Shown piece by piece: positions 18,866 through 30,181 of a stretch of 39,080 bases of DNA. The notes beneath the pieces were generated by a model, which was given only the letters and a program-made list of their open reading frames with translations, did no database searches and was not told where the DNA came from. The stretch spans positions 1-39,080 of the forward strand of contig JAGGRA010000057.1 of NCBI GenBank assembly GCA_018613035.1, given 5' to 3'. The stretch comes from Pseudomonas sp. ISL-84 (GTDB lineage Bacteria; Bacillota; Bacilli; Bacillales; Cytobacillaceae). The translations under genes and the position numbers were made by a program. Each line of letters starts with the position of its first letter. The stretch's first letter is position 1.

Positions 18866-18889
18866 GGCCGCCATCCTTGGCGGTTTTTT
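18866..18889 (+). terminator. Terminator after phoH
   Basis: Short GC-rich stem CCGCC (18868-18872) and GGCGG (18879-18883) with ATCCTT between and a T-run of six. It ends the yqfC-yqfD-phoH unit. Confidence 0.85.
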
Positions 18890-19140
18890 AATTGGAGTTA
18901 AGAGCATTTCCTAACTTCTGAATGCTTTAAAATTTTATGGGCTAGGGTTTGCACTTTTTTATGAAGATTATGGAATTATTTGCTATTAGTGAAAGGTTTA
19001 GGTAACCTGTTACTAAATAGACATTTTTCTTGGTGAAACTTAGTAAAAAAACTGTTATGATTTTACATAATTAAATAGTATGCATTGAGTTGCTAATAAA
19101 GCTTATCTGGCAGCTTTTAGCCAAGATAGGAGGGGTAATT

Positions 19141-21333
19141 ATGGCAAACCTTCAGCAGAGTATGACTAAAATCAGGAATTTATTAAATATGACTTTTTTT
19201 CGGGTGTTGTTATTTCTTCTTTTGGGAATTGTTATGTATTTTTCCATGTATAGCAATGTTAAGCCGGAAAAATTGGATCTTAGTTTGTTCTCTGTTGCTG
19301 AACAGACCATCAGATCCCCGATAACTATTGAAGATAAAGCGAGCACAGAGAGAAAGAAAAAAGATGCCGAAAATAATGTTAAGGACATATATGTTGTTAA
19401 AAAAGAAATAGCGCAAAACCGGGTCGATTTAGTCACCTCCATTTTTGGATCTGTTTCTGAAGTGAATGAAGAAGTCCAGGAAGAGATGGAAGAAAAGGAG
19501 AAAGAGGCTTCTGAATCGGAACAGGAGGGGGCAGAGGCACCGGAGCCATCTGTTCCTTCTTCCAATGAGAAACTGGCAAGGGTAAAAGAAAAATTAACAG
19601 AAGATGTTACTAGGGAAGTTTCTGATGGGGTATTTCTGGCATTACTGCAGGCAAAAGAAGGGGAATTGTCAATTGCCAAGGACCTCACGGTAACAGCCAT
19701 TAATAAGATTATGAATAGTGAGATACCAGCCGAGCAGGTAGAAAATGCTAAAAAGAGGGTCGAGGAAGAACTTCGATTTACCAGTTTAAGTGCGGATTTA
19801 AAGCAGGCTGCAATTGAATTGGGGCGTTATGCCATTTATCAAAATCAATTTTATGACCCGGTTGCAACTGAAGAATTGCGCCAGCAGACTGTAGAGAGTG
19901 TTGAACCTGTTAAAATTCTTCAGGGCCAGATCATCGTTGAAGAAAATCAGCTGATCAGCAGAGATATTTACAGACAGCTTGAGCTTGTAGGGCTGCTCGA
20001 CAGTGTTAATTCACTGCAGCCTTTCATCGGATTGTCATTGATCATCGTGATTGTTCTTTCTGCTCTGTACTATTACTTCCATGAATTAAATGTTCAATCC
20101 GATGTCAAGCAAAGTTATTTGCTGCTGTTCAGCCTTGTATTTATCTTGTCCATATTGCTTATGAAGGTCATCAGCATCTTTCAGGACTACGATTACTCGG
20201 AAATAGGCTACATCTTCCCTGCTGCTATGGGTGCAATGCTGATTAAGATTTTAATCGATGAAAAACTGGCGCTTTACTTTACAATTATAATGGCAATTTG
20301 CGGAAGCATTATTTTTAACGAGGGAATAACAGGCACATTCCAGGTTACCGCCGGAATCTATATCATATGCAGTGGTTTAGCCGCAATTCTGTTTTTAAGC
20401 AAGCAGAATCGCCGATCTAAAATTTTGCAGGCAGGGATGTTTGTATCAGCAGTAAATGTTGTTGTTATTTTTTCGCTGCTATTTCTAAGAAATGGGCATT
20501 ATGATACTGTTGAATATGGTTTTTATTTTGTCATAGCTCTTATTTCAGGCATATCCTCCGCAGTCCTTACGATTGGGCTGCTGCCGTATTTTGAAGCAGG
20601 CTTTGGCATTTTATCAACCATGAGGCTGATCGAGCTGTCGAATCCCAATCATCCTCTGCTGCGAAAGATTTTGACGGAGTCACCGGGCACTTACCATCAT
20701 AGTGTGATGGTTGCCAATCTTTCAGAATCGGCCTGTGAAGCAATAGGTGCAAATGGACTTTTGGCAAGGGTTGGCTGCTATTATCACGATATCGGCAAAA
20801 CGAAGCGCCCGCAATTTTTTATCGAAAACCAGGTTAATATTGAAAACCCTCACGACCGGCTGCCGCCTCAGACCAGCAAAAATATCATCATTGCACATGC
20901 TGCAGATGGTGCGGAAATGCTAAGAAAGCATAAGATGCCGAAAGAGATTGTCGATATTGCCGAGCAGCATCATGGGACTACGTTGCTAAAATATTTTTAC
21001 CATAAAGCAAAACAAACTGGCCTGGAAGTCAAAGAGGAGGATTACCGTTATCCCGGACCGAAAGCTCAATCAAAGGAATCCGCAATTATTGGAATCGCGG
21101 ATAGTGTGGAGGCTGCAGTTCGATCCATGTCACACCCTACTACTGAACAAATCGAAGGGCTGGTAAGAAATATTATTGCAGACCGGCTCCAGGATGGACA
21201 GCTGAATGAATGTGATTTAACCTTAAAAGAACTGGAAGCCGTTTCGCACTCATTTTGTGAAACGTTAAACGGAATATTCCATTCTCGAATAGAATATCCT
21301 GAAATGACAAAACAGAAGGTGAAACAAGCATGA
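19141..21333 (+). CDS. pgpH: c-di-AMP phosphodiesterase PgpH (7TM-HD)
   Basis: PgpH (730 aa; yqfF in B. subtilis) hydrolyses c-di-AMP. One N-terminal transmembrane helix (about 17-36) precedes an extracellular 7TMR-HDED domain (about 45-300). A block of about seven transmembrane helices (about 300-500) follows, then the cytoplasmic HD domain with TYHHSVMVANL (near 517), the HD pair in YYHDIGKTKRP (near 548) and IVDIAEQHHG. An acidic insertion rich in Glu (about 110-145) sits in the extracellular part. ATG at 19141 follows GGAGGGG; the frame extends to 19090 without a ribosome binding site. It overlaps ybeY by four bases. Confidence 0.96.
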   Translation: MANLQQSMTKIRNLLNMTFFRVLLFLLLGIVMYFSMYSNVKPEKLDLSLFSVAEQTIRSPITIEDKASTERKKKDAENNVKDIYVVKKEIAQNRVDLVTSIFGSVSEVNEEVQEEMEEKEKEASESEQEGAEAPEPSVPSSNEKLARVKEKLTEDVTREVSDGVFLALLQAKEGELSIAKDLTVTAINKIMNSEIPAEQVENAKKRVEEELRFTSLSADLKQAAIELGRYAIYQNQFYDPVATEELRQQTVESVEPVKILQGQIIVEENQLISRDIYRQLELVGLLDSVNSLQPFIGLSLIIVIVLSALYYYFHELNVQSDVKQSYLLLFSLVFILSILLMKVISIFQDYDYSEIGYIFPAAMGAMLIKILIDEKLALYFTIIMAICGSIIFNEGITGTFQVTAGIYIICSGLAAILFLSKQNRRSKILQAGMFVSAVNVVVIFSLLFLRNGHYDTVEYGFYFVIALISGISSAVLTIGLLPYFEAGFGILSTMRLIELSNPNHPLLRKILTESPGTYHHSVMVANLSESACEAIGANGLLARVGCYYHDIGKTKRPQFFIENQVNIENPHDRLPPQTSKNIIIAHAADGAEMLRKHKMPKEIVDIAEQHHGTTLLKYFYHKAKQTGLEVKEEDYRYPGPKAQSKESAIIGIADSVEAAVRSMSHPTTEQIEGLVRNIIADRLQDGQLNECDLTLKELEAVSHSFCETLNGIFHSRIEYPEMTKQKVKQA

Positions 21334-21800
21334 GTTTAAGCATTGACTTTTTAGATGAGACAAATGAACTGACGGAAAAAAATATAGCCCAAATAGAAGA
21401 TTTAATTAACTTTGCTGCTTCAAGAGAAGGAGTGGAAGCGGATAGCGAAGTATCAATTACATTTGTGACCAATGATCGTATTCAAGAGATCAATAGGGAA
21501 TACCGTGATAAAGATCGGCCGACAGATGTTATTTCCTTTGCTATGGAAGAACTCGGTGAAGGAGAAGTTGAGCTTGTTGGTGCGGATATGCCAAGGGTTT
21601 TGGGTGACATTATCATTTCTGTTGCAAAAGCAAAGGAGCAGGCAGAGGAATACGGACACTCTTTTATGCGCGAACTTGGTTTTTTAGCGGTTCATGGCTT
21701 CCTTCATCTCCTGGGGTATGATCATGAAAACCATGAGGATGAGGAAAAAATGTTTTCCCGCCAGAAGGATATTTTAGATGAATTCGGGCTCTCGAGGTAG
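21330..21800 (+). CDS. ybeY: rRNA maturation RNase YbeY
   Basis: YbeY (156 aa; yqfG in B. subtilis), a zinc-dependent endoribonuclease acting in 16S rRNA 3'-end maturation and ribosome quality control. The UPF0054 signature HGFLHLLGYDH (about 122-132) gives the three metal-binding histidines, preceded by the conserved TDVISFAM and GDIIISVAKAKEQA. Its ATG overlaps the pgpH stop (ATGA) and its 3' end overlaps dgkA by 23 bases, so the three genes are probably translationally coupled. Confidence 0.97.
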   Translation: MSLSIDFLDETNELTEKNIAQIEDLINFAASREGVEADSEVSITFVTNDRIQEINREYRDKDRPTDVISFAMEELGEGEVELVGADMPRVLGDIIISVAKAKEQAEEYGHSFMRELGFLAVHGFLHLLGYDHENHEDEEKMFSRQKDILDEFGLSR

Positions 21801-22170
21801 TAAGAAACGTACCCACAGTGTCCTTAAATCCTTTACTTTTGCATTTTCCGGCATCAAATCAGCTGTGAAGAGAGAAAGGAACCTGCAAATACATCTGTTT
21901 ATTTCCATAGCTGTTATTTTGCTTGGATTAGTTTTTGCTATTTCCTGGATTGAATGGATTATTATTCTTTTCGCCATCGGTGGAATGCTGTCACTTGAAT
22001 TAATGAATACGGCTGTTGAAAGGGTTGTCGATCTTGCAACTGAAGAGTATCATCCCCTTGCAAAGCAAGCGAAGGATACTGCTGCCGGAGCCGTTTTTAT
22101 ATATGCCTTTTTAAGTGTAATTATTGGAACCATCATTTTTTTGCCTAAAATCATTGCTTATATGAGCTGA
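21778..22170 (+). CDS. dgkA: Undecaprenol kinase / diacylglycerol kinase-type DgkA
   Basis: Small integral membrane kinase (130 aa) of the DgkA family; the B. subtilis member phosphorylates undecaprenol. Three transmembrane helices are at about 39-56, 58-78 and 103-125. The conserved catalytic stretch ELMNTAVERVVD is at about 75-86, and HPLAKQAKDTAAGAV follows. The basic N-terminus precedes RERNLQIH. ATG at 21778 lies inside the ybeY end, preceded by GAAGGAT. An alternative start with a better site is not evident. A terminator follows at 22174. Confidence 0.94.
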   Translation: MNSGSRGSKKRTHSVLKSFTFAFSGIKSAVKRERNLQIHLFISIAVILLGLVFAISWIEWIIILFAIGGMLSLELMNTAVERVVDLATEEYHPLAKQAKDTAAGAVFIYAFLSVIIGTIIFLPKIIAYMS

Positions 22171-22173
22171 ACG

Positions 22174-22205
22174 AAAGCTGTCCTGTTGGGCGGCTTTATT
22201 TTTTC
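22174..22205 (+). terminator. Terminator after dgkA
   Basis: AAAGCTGTCC (22174-22183) pairs with GGGCGGCTTT through two G-U pairs, then TATTTTTT. It ends the pgpH-ybeY-dgkA unit. Confidence 0.8.
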
Positions 22206-22366
22206 TAATTTCGAATCATCAAAGGAAGCTGTTCTGGAACCATCATTTTCTTGTAACAAAATTGTTGTTTCCGGAGTTTGAAAACGCTCACTGAATCCGC
22301 TAAAATGACAGAACAGCCTATTTAAATTTAGCCTCTGTTAAACCGCATTATTGATTTTGGCACCCT
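22206..22366. other. Spacer with partial duplication of the dgkA 3' end
   Basis: TGGAACCATCATTTT occurs inside dgkA (22125-22139) and again at 22235-22249, exactly 110 bp later. The similarity continues loosely for about 20 bases. The remainder leads into the dispersed repeat and has no recognised feature. Confidence 0.5.
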
Positions 22367-22509
22367 GTTGATTGGAGTGGAAGGTGCTCGACCCCTGCGG
22401 GAGAAGCTTCTTGAAGGAGACCCCGGAAGCGCAAAGCGCTGGGGAGGCTCCTGAAACCGCCCGCGAAGCGAGTACCTGTAACGGAAATCAACAGGCAAGT
22501 TAAAGAGCA
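22367..22509 (+). repeat. Dispersed structured repeat, copy 2 (short form)
   Basis: Same family as 61-264. GTTGATT (22367-22373) and AATCAAC (22486-22492) close it. GGTGCTCG pairs with CGAGTACC inside. The direct pair GGAGTGGAA / GTAACGGAA is again internal. The inner hairpin (22416-22451) has GGAG/CTCC, CCCC/GGGG and AGCGC/GCGCT arms. This copy lacks the ATGCATTCGCAT module of copy 1. It lies between the dgkA terminator and cdd. Confidence 0.85.
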
Positions 22510-22631
22510 GAATTTTAAAAGCTGATATATTTTTAGAAAATTCAATTTTTTTATTACGTTTTTGCTACAAACGGTGAAAATGGCGGCAAAATGGTGTAAA
22601 ATAAAAGGGAGGCTTCAGCCTTCTTACCTGA

Positions 22632-23958
<1,327 letters not shown>

Positions 23959-24118
23959 TTTACCAGCCCTAATTAAAGTATTAACAGTTTTTGGTTAATA
24001 TGCATGATACTGATTGACAATATTTTCGTCTCATGATTTTACAAAGACAGGCTATGATATAGATAAAGTATTGGGATAAATAAATTGCTAGTTGAATAAC
24101 GGAAAGGTGGGGTTTTCG

Positions 24119-24262
24119 ATGATGGATTTTACCTGGAAAGTGTTTTCCCAGACAGGTAATATTGACACATATCTTCTCTTCAAGGAGCTAGAAAAGGAAA
24201 CTCAAGATATACCCGGAAATAACGATGAAGAGCTAGCAGAAGCTGATTTTCCCATCTCATAG
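24119..24262 (+). CDS. yqzL: YqzL family small protein
   Basis: A 47-residue protein too short for most ORF lists. It begins M-M-D-F-T-W-K-V-F-S-Q-T-G-N-I and ends with an acidic tail (EELAEADFP). AAAGGTGG is nine bases upstream of ATG 24119. The sequence and the position between era and recO match the Bacillus YqzL family, whose function is unknown. The stop is 30 bp before the recO start, so the two are likely cotranscribed. Confidence 0.9.
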   Translation: MMDFTWKVFSQTGNIDTYLLFKELEKETQDIPGNNDEELAEADFPIS

Positions 24263-24292
24263 GTTTGTCGAAAGACAGGGATGGTGTCAAAG

Positions 24293-25045
24293 GTGCTTGA
24301 TAAATGTGAAGGCATCGTCATAAGAACTACTAATTATAGCGAAACAAATAAAATAGTCACCCTATACACCCGTGAGTGGGGAAAGGTTGGTGTGATGGCA
24401 CGCGGTGCGAAAAAGCCGAACAGCCGCCTAGCTGCTGTCACCCAGCTTTTTACATACGGATACTTTTTAGTGCAAAGAGGAAGCGGATTAGGGACTCTCC
24501 AACAAGGAGAAATGGCTGCATCCATGCGTTCCATCAAGGAAGATATTTTTCTGACCGCTTACGCAAGCTATATTGTGGATTTAACCGATAAAAGCACAGA
24601 GGACAAAAAACCAAATCCATTTTTATTTGAATTGCTTTACCAGTCCCTGAATTATATAAATGAAGGCTATGACCCGGAAATCATTGCAAACATTTATGAA
24701 ATGAAGATGCTGAATACTTTGGGATTATATCCTGTTCTTGATCAATGTTCTGTCTGTGGAAGCACTGACGGGCATTTTTCATTTTCTATCCGGGAAAACG
24801 GCCTAATTTGCCACCGTTGCCTTGAAAAAGACCCGTATCATTACAAGGTTTCACAGGGGACAATCAAGCTGCTGCGCCTGTTTTACTTTTTTGATTTGTC
24901 CAGGCTTGGAAATATCTCTGTCAAGCCGGAAACAAAAGCGGAATTGAAAAAAATCATTTCAGCTTATTACGAAGAATACTCGGGCCTAAACTTAAAAACA
25001 AAAAAGTTTCTAAACCAGATGGCCAAGTTTGATGATCTTATGTAA
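24293..25045 (+). CDS. recO: DNA repair protein RecO
   Basis: RecO (250 aa), which mediates RecA loading with RecF and RecR and anneals single strands. The N-terminal OB fold contains [19 protein letters not shown], split by the GARKPNSR-like [12 protein letters not shown]. The helical domain follows, and the C-terminal zinc finger has CSVC (near 152) and CHRC (near 178). GTG at 24293 gives M-L-D-K-C-E-G as in relatives, with GGATGGTG six bases upstream. ATG at 24281 is an alternative (four more residues) but has a poorly spaced site. Confidence 0.94.
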   Translation: MLDKCEGIVIRTTNYSETNKIVTLYTREWGKVGVMARGAKKPNSRLAAVTQLFTYGYFLVQRGSGLGTLQQGEMAASMRSIKEDIFLTAYASYIVDLTDKSTEDKKPNPFLFELLYQSLNYINEGYDPEIIANIYEMKMLNTLGLYPVLDQCSVCGSTDGHFSFSIRENGLICHRCLEKDPYHYKVSQGTIKLLRLFYFFDLSRLGNISVKPETKAELKKIISAYYEEYSGLNLKTKKFLNQMAKFDDLM

Positions 25046-25079
25046 TTTAAACGAACCTTAGGTTTAGGTTGCTTGAATA

Positions 25080-25108
25080 TTGACAATCAATAAGGTTTCC
25101 GCTATGAT
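25080..25108 (+). promoter_or_regulatory. glyQS promoter (sigma-A)
   Basis: TTGACA (25080-25085), 17-bp spacer, TATGAT (25103-25108): near-perfect consensus. The start would be near 25115, just before the T-box leader. Confidence 0.9.
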
Positions 25109-25114
25109 TCAAAT

Positions 25115-25333
25115 TAATTAAATAATTGCAGTGAAGGAGAAGAGTACTTAACTCATTCTATAAAAGCGAACCTGGGGCGGTGGAAGCCAGGCATGGAAGG
25201 TTGAGGAAGGGCGCTCCAGAGCAATATTGTCTTTTGATATAAAAGAGGCTGCGGCAAAGGCTGCAGCAAATAGGGTGGAACCGCGGGTAAACTCTCGTCC
25301 CTATGCCTTGAGCATAGAGACGGGAGTTTTTTT
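25115..25333 (+). promoter_or_regulatory. Glycine T-box riboswitch leader with terminator
   Basis: The T-box sequence TAGGGTGGAACCGCGGG is at 25271-25287 and is preceded by a stem I with an AGTA element (AGAGTACTT near 25141). The likely specifier is GGC at 25210-25212 (in GAAGGGCGCTCC), a glycine codon, which fits glyQS downstream. The terminator stem is 25290-25306 with 25312-25328, followed by a T-run. Uncharged tRNA-Gly binding would favour the antiterminator. The 76-codon open frame at 25227-25457 crosses this leader and is not a gene. Confidence 0.95.
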
Positions 25334-25453
25334 ATGTTTAGCTCTATTAAAGCTTATCGTGGATTTTAACAACCGGGAGCGGGAATCAACAGACAAGGTT
25401 AATATAGCCAAATGTTTTAATACTAAAATCAGGGAAAAAAGAAGAGGTGTCTT

Positions 25454-26344
25454 ATGAATATTCAAAACATGATATTAACACTCCAAAAACATTGGTCAGC
25501 CCAGGGCTGTATCCTAATGCAGGCGTATGATGTGGAAAAAGGCGCAGGTACGATGAGCCCCTATACGTTTTTAAGAGCAATCGGACCAGAGCCATGGAAT
25601 GTGGCTTATGTAGAGCCTTCACGCCGCCCTGCTGATGGACGTTATGGTGAGAATCCAAATAGGCTTTATCAGCATCACCAATTTCAAGTGATTATGAAGC
25701 CTTCTCCGGATAACATCCAGGAGTTATACCTGGATTCATTAAAAGCATTAGGTATTAATCCGCTGGAACATGATATCCGCTTTGTGGAAGATAACTGGGA
25801 AAATCCATCCCTTGGCTGTGCTGGCTTAGGATGGGAAGTGTGGCTTGATGGAATGGAAATTACACAATTCACTTATTTCCAGCAGGTGGGCGGATTAGAG
25901 TGCAAGCCGGTTTCTGTTGAAATTACATATGGAATTGAAAGGCTTGCATCATACATCCAGGATAAAGAAAATGTGTTTGACCTTGAATGGACAGATGGCT
26001 TTACGGTAAGAGATATATTCCTGCAGCCCGAGTTTGAGCATTCAAAATATACGTTTGAAACTTCAGATCCTGATATGCTTTTCAATTTGTTCAATATCTA
26101 TGAAAAAGAAGCGCACAGGCAAATGGATGAAGGTCTTGTCCATCCAGCATATGATTATGTTTTAAAATGTTCGCACACTTTTAACCTGCTCGATGCCAGA
26201 GGAGCTATATCTGTTACAGAAAGAACGGGTTATATAGCCCGCTGCAGAAACCTTGCCAGGAAAGTTGCCAAAACCTTCTATGAAGAGCGAGAGAAGCTTG
26301 GTTTCCCAATTTTAAATGCAAAGGAGGAAGGAACCCATGAATAA
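25454..26344 (+). CDS. glyQ: Glycyl-tRNA synthetase alpha subunit
   Basis: GlyQ (296 aa), catalytic alpha subunit of the bacterial alpha2beta2 glycyl-tRNA synthetase, class II. It carries the typical N-terminal run with [20 protein letters not shown], the ATP-site stretch [19 protein letters not shown] (cut here), and the glycine-site segment [20 protein letters not shown] at 25454 follows AGAGGTG. It overlaps glyS by eight bases. Expression is controlled by the T-box leader at 25115-25333. Confidence 0.98.
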   Translation: MNIQNMILTLQKHWSAQGCILMQAYDVEKGAGTMSPYTFLRAIGPEPWNVAYVEPSRRPADGRYGENPNRLYQHHQFQVIMKPSPDNIQELYLDSLKALGINPLEHDIRFVEDNWENPSLGCAGLGWEVWLDGMEITQFTYFQQVGGLECKPVSVEITYGIERLASYIQDKENVFDLEWTDGFTVRDIFLQPEFEHSKYTFETSDPDMLFNLFNIYEKEAHRQMDEGLVHPAYDYVLKCSHTFNLLDARGAISVTERTGYIARCRNLARKVAKTFYEEREKLGFPILNAKEEGTHE

Positions 26345-28409
26345 AAAAGATCTGCTATTGGAAATTGGCCTGGAAGAAATGCCGGCCAGATTTGTGACTA
26401 ATTCAATGAACCAGCTTTCAGACAAAGTAAGCTCCTGGCTTAAAGAGAAGAAGATTTCATATGAAGAGATAAAAGCCTATTCATCTCCTCGCCGTTTGGC
26501 TGTTCTTTTAACTGGCGTAAGTACTGCACAGGAAGACATAAATGAAGAAGCAAAAGGGCCTGCCAAAAAAATTGCATTAAACGAAGATGGCGAATGGTCA
26601 AAAGCTGCAATCGGATTCAGCCGCGGACAGGGTGCCTCTGTAGAGGACATCTTCTTTAAAGAAATTAATGGGGTTGAATATGCTCATGTCAACAAATTTA
26701 TTAAGGGACAGGAAACAGCTGCCCTTCTGCCAGAACTGCAGCAGCTTATTACCTCATTAACATTTCCAAAGAATATGAAATGGGCAGACCAGGAGCTGCG
26801 TTTTGTAAGGCCTATTAAATGGCTAGTGGCCTTATTCGGAAACGAAGTCATTCCTTTTGCCATTACGAATGTTCAAACATCGAATTGGACAAGAGGACAC
26901 CGATTCCTGGGTGAAGAAATTGAGCTCAGCAGTCCGGCTGATTATGAAAAAGCTTTGCTGGCACAATATGTGATTACGAACCCGCAGGAAAGAAAAAATG
27001 CCATTCAATCACAGCTGGAAAAGATCGAAGAAGAAAACGGATGGGTTATACCTGTAGACGAGGATTTATTAGAGGAAGTAAATAATCTTGTTGAATACCC
27101 TACTGCTTTATATGGCCAATTCGAAGAGGAATTTCTTGAACTTCCCGAAGAAGTTCTGATAACATCCATGAAAGAACATCAGCGTTATTTTCCGGTGAAA
27201 TCAAAAGATGAAAAGCTGCTTCCTTATTTCGTGACAGTTAGAAATGGGGGACATGAGCACCTGGAGAAAGTGGCTAAAGGAAATGAAAAAGTTCTAAGAG
27301 CAAGGCTTGCTGATGCTGCATTCTTCTATAAAGAAGACCAGAAAACGGATATTAATGTTTCATTGGAAAAGCTGAAAAGCATTGTATACCATGAAGAAAT
27401 CGGAACGCTCGCGGAAAAAGTCGCTCGCGTGCGCCAATTGGCAAATAAATTAAGTGATGAACTCGGTTTCAGTGAAGAGGAAATAGCAGTGGCAGACCGT
27501 GCTGCTGAAATAAGCAAATTCGACCTTGTTTCCCATATGGTTTATGAGTTTCCAGAGCTACAGGGATTCATGGGAGAAAAATATGCTCTCCAAAAAGGCG
27601 AAAAAGAAGCAGTGGCGCATGCCATCAATGAGCATTATATGCCGCGGAATGCAGAAGATAAAACGCCTTCAGGCAATCCTGGGGCTGTACTGGCCATTGC
27701 AGAAAAAATGGACACAATCGTCTCTTCTTTTGCAATTGGCATAATTCCAAGCGGTTCGCAGGATCCTTATGCCCTAAGAAGACAGGCGTCAGGGATCATC
27801 CAAACATTACTGGCAAAGAATTGGAATGTTAAGCTTGAAAACCTAATTGATTTATCACTGGAAGCAGTCCTTAATGCGAAGATTGGCAAGAAGACAAAAG
27901 AGGAACTTTTTCAGGAATTGGTTTCATTCTTTAAGCTAAGAGTCAAATATATGCTACAGGAAAAAGCAATTCGATATGACTTAATTGACGCTGTTTTAGG
28001 AGGAGAAATCGGCTCGGTGCCATCCATTGTAGAAAGAGCTGAAGTCCTTGAGTCCAAAAAGGATTCTGAAGGCTTTAAAGAAAGCATAGAAGCGCTTAGC
28101 CGTGTTATTAATATTTCTTCAAAATCCAAAGAAAAGGGCGAAGTCGATAGCAGCTGGTTTGAGAATGAGTTTGAAAAAGCTCTTTTTAATAAATATCTAT
28201 CAGTGAGTGAAGAATTGCGTAAAGAGGTTTCAGAGGAAGAAGCTTTTAACTTGCTTATAAGCATGAAGCCTGAGATTGACCAATACTTCGAACATACAAT
28301 GGTTATGGCCGACAACGGGGCAATCAGGACAAACAGACTGAATCAAATGACACTTTTAGCCGAATTAATTATGCAGTTTGCCAATATGAATGAAATTATT
28401 GTTAAATAA
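26337..28409 (+). CDS. glyS: Glycyl-tRNA synthetase beta subunit
   Basis: GlyS (690 aa), the large beta subunit needed for tRNA-Gly recognition. It begins [18 protein letters not shown] and shows family segments [38 protein letters not shown], the HD-like region around [12 protein letters not shown], and a C-terminal anticodon-binding domain (about 580-680). ATG at 26337 is chosen because AAGGAGG lies eight bases upstream; the frame extends to 26316 inside glyQ. A GC-rich hairpin and a terminator follow. Confidence 0.98.
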   Translation: MNKKDLLLEIGLEEMPARFVTNSMNQLSDKVSSWLKEKKISYEEIKAYSSPRRLAVLLTGVSTAQEDINEEAKGPAKKIALNEDGEWSKAAIGFSRGQGASVEDIFFKEINGVEYAHVNKFIKGQETAALLPELQQLITSLTFPKNMKWADQELRFVRPIKWLVALFGNEVIPFAITNVQTSNWTRGHRFLGEEIELSSPADYEKALLAQYVITNPQERKNAIQSQLEKIEEENGWVIPVDEDLLEEVNNLVEYPTALYGQFEEEFLELPEEVLITSMKEHQRYFPVKSKDEKLLPYFVTVRNGGHEHLEKVAKGNEKVLRARLADAAFFYKEDQKTDINVSLEKLKSIVYHEEIGTLAEKVARVRQLANKLSDELGFSEEEIAVADRAAEISKFDLVSHMVYEFPELQGFMGEKYALQKGEKEAVAHAINEHYMPRNAEDKTPSGNPGAVLAIAEKMDTIVSSFAIGIIPSGSQDPYALRRQASGIIQTLLAKNWNVKLENLIDLSLEAVLNAKIGKKTKEELFQELVSFFKLRVKYMLQEKAIRYDLIDAVLGGEIGSVPSIVERAEVLESKKDSEGFKESIEALSRVINISSKSKEKGEVDSSWFENEFEKALFNKYLSVSEELRKEVSEEEAFNLLISMKPEIDQYFEHTMVMADNGAIRTNRLNQMTLLAELIMQFANMNEIIVK

Positions 28410-28463
28410 CGAGCTAAAATTTTGCCTTTCATGATGGAATAGGATTAAATTTAAATAAGGAAT

Positions 28464-28533
28464 GGCAGCAGGATGCTGCTGCCAGGTAAAGGAAGAGCCT
28501 GTTATATCCTGTGACGGGCTCTTTCATATTTTT
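28464..28533 (+). terminator. Tandem hairpins ending glyQS
   Basis: First hairpin: GGCAGCAG (28464-28471), GATG loop, CTGCTGCC (28476-28483), with no T-run. Second: AAGAGCCTG (28493-28501) with CGGGCTCTT, followed by TCATATTTTT, the actual terminator. The purpose of the first perfect hairpin is unclear; it could protect the 3' end. Confidence 0.75.
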
Positions 28534-28698
28534 GACACAGTGTGCTGGCAATAACTGAATATGTGTGAAACGCATCTTTTCATTTATGGCAAATAGTATA
28601 TAATAATTATATAAAAGTATAACCTTATTTATATTGAATTCAGAAGGTCTGGCAATGTATACCCTTTAAAATAGACCAGATCTTTCCCATGTTAGGTG

Positions 28699-29331
28699 GT
28701 GAGGAAAATCGAATTAAATAAAAGGCAGGAAAAGATTATTGAAATCGTGAAGGAAAATGGCCCAATCACTGGAGAGAGCATAGCAGAACAATTAAACTTG
28801 ACCAGGGCGACTTTAAGGCCGGATTTGGCCATTTTGACAATGGCAGGCTATTTGGATGCGCGTCCTCGTGTAGGCTATTTTTATACGGGCAAAACAGGTG
28901 CCCAGTTATTAACGGAAAACCTTCAAAAGCTGTATGTAAAGGATTATCAGTCAATTCCGGTTGTGGTCAATGAAAATGTTTCAGTATATGATGCAATTGT
29001 TACGATGTTTCTGGAGGACGTAGGCACTTTATTTGTTGTCGACCAGGATTCTTTGCTTGTTGGAGTTTTATCCAGGAAGGATCTTCTTCGTGCAAGTATT
29101 GGCAAGCAGGAGCTGAACTCGATTCCTGTGAACATTATTATGACTAGAATGCCAAATATAACGATGTGCGAGAAAGATGATTTACTTATAGAGGTAGCTA
29201 AAAAGCTGATCGAAAAGCAAATTGATGCACTGCCGGTAGTAAAGAAGTCTGATAAGGGATTTGAAGTTAACGGCAGAATAACAAAAACCAATTTAACAAA
29301 AGCATTCTTGGCCCTTGCGGGGGAGAAATAG
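28699..29331 (+). CDS. ccpN: Gluconeogenesis repressor CcpN
   Basis: CcpN (210 aa; yqzB), the repressor of gluconeogenic genes gapB and pckA under glycolytic conditions in B. subtilis. An N-terminal winged helix (NKRQEKIIEIVKENGPITGE ... LTRATLRPDL) is followed by two CBS domains (about 70-205, FLEDVGTLFVVD and EKQIDALPVV) that bind adenine nucleotides in this family. Start: GTG at 28699 (or 28696) matches the family length, but the AGGTGGTGAGG purine run sits on the start codon instead of upstream of it. Translation initiation here is therefore odd. It is followed by yqfL, its known functional partner. Confidence 0.94.
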   Translation: MRKIELNKRQEKIIEIVKENGPITGESIAEQLNLTRATLRPDLAILTMAGYLDARPRVGYFYTGKTGAQLLTENLQKLYVKDYQSIPVVVNENVSVYDAIVTMFLEDVGTLFVVDQDSLLVGVLSRKDLLRASIGKQELNSIPVNIIMTRMPNITMCEKDDLLIEVAKKLIEKQIDALPVVKKSDKGFEVNGRITKTNLTKAFLALAGEK

Positions 29332-29362
29332 ATTAATTGTTAGAAGGAGATGGTGTTGAAGA

Positions 29363-30181
29363 ATGGGAAAAATGCCGATCATCTACGTCGTTTCTGACTC
29401 AGTTGGGGAAACAGCCGAACTTGTTACAAAGGCTGCCACGAGCCAGTTTAATGGCAGTGATATAACTATCAAGCGGTTTCCGTATGTTGAAGAAAAGGTA
29501 CATATTGATGAAGTCATTTCTCTTGCTAAGCTGGATAATGGGATGATAGCTTATACGATGGTTAAACCTGATATGAGAAAATATATTAACCAAAGAGCAG
29601 CAGAAGAAGGGATTTATGTATTTGATATCGTGGGTCCTTTAATGGATCAAATCCAAAAAGCTTGCGGTGTAACGCCGCTTTTTGAACCGGGCTTGGTCAG
29701 AAAGCTTGATGAGGATTACTTTAAAAAGATCGAAGCCATCGAGTTTGCGGTTAAATATGATGATGGTCGCGATCCCAGAGGAATCTTAAAAGCGGATATT
29801 GTCCTAATTGGGGTTTCGAGAACTTCCAAAACGCCACTTTCACAATATCTTGCGCATAAAAGGCTGAAGGTTGCAAATGTCCCTCTTGTGCCGGAAGTGG
29901 ATCCTCCTGAAGAGCTGTTTCTTGTACCGCCTGAAAAATGCTACGGCCTAAAAATCAGTCCTGAAAAATTAAATTATATCCGCAGAGAACGTTTGATATC
30001 TTTGGGATTAAGTGATAGTGCAAGCTATGCAAATATAGAGAGAATTAAAGAAGAAATTTCTTATTTTGAAAAAATTGTATCCAAAATCAAATGCCCGGTT
30101 ATTGATGTTACCAATAAAGCGGTTGAAGAGACGGCAAATATGATTTTAAATCAATACCGTAAAAGCTTTCCAATAAGCTAG
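29363..30181 (+). CDS. yqfL: Pyruvate, phosphate dikinase regulatory protein-type kinase/phosphatase YqfL
   Basis: YqfL (272 aa), DUF299 family: bifunctional ADP-dependent kinase and Pi-dependent pyrophosphorylase that controls pyruvate phosphate dikinase or PEP synthase in other organisms. The N-terminus has [15 protein letters not shown]. The P-loop is GVSRTSKTP (about 151-159), followed by [17 protein letters not shown] with further basic residues. In B. subtilis it is linked genetically to CcpN action. It begins 31 bp after ccpN, clearly one operon. ATG at 29363 is the first in-frame start after a TGA; GAAGGAG is 13 bases upstream, longer than usual. Confidence 0.94.
   Translation: MGKMPIIYVVSDSVGETAELVTKAATSQFNGSDITIKRFPYVEEKVHIDEVISLAKLDNGMIAYTMVKPDMRKYINQRAAEEGIYVFDIVGPLMDQIQKACGVTPLFEPGLVRKLDEDYFKKIEAIEFAVKYDDGRDPRGILKADIVLIGVSRTSKTPLSQYLAHKRLKVANVPLVPEVDPPEELFLVPPEKCYGLKISPEKLNYIRRERLISLGLSDSASYANIERIKEEISYFEKIVSKIKCPVIDVTNKAVEETANMILNQYRKSFPIS

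Noticed and set aside
19152..19700. Minus-strand 182-codon ORF opposite the start of pgpH
   Set aside because: Ser-rich product caused by the Glu/Lys-rich pgpH codons on the other strand.
23979..24000. Inverted repeat TATTAAC / GTTAATA after era
   Set aside because: AT-only arms without a T-run; too weak to call a terminator or operator.
24014..24058. TTGACA upstream of yqzL as a promoter
   Set aside because: No -10 at 16-18 bp; the nearest TATGAT is 33 bp away.
25184..25287. Possible CRISPR-like or small repeat structure in the glyQS leader
   Set aside because: The paired segments are the stem I and antiterminator parts of the T-box.
25227..25457. 76-codon ORF upstream of glyQ
   Set aside because: It runs through the T-box sequence and terminator; the conserved RNA explains the region.
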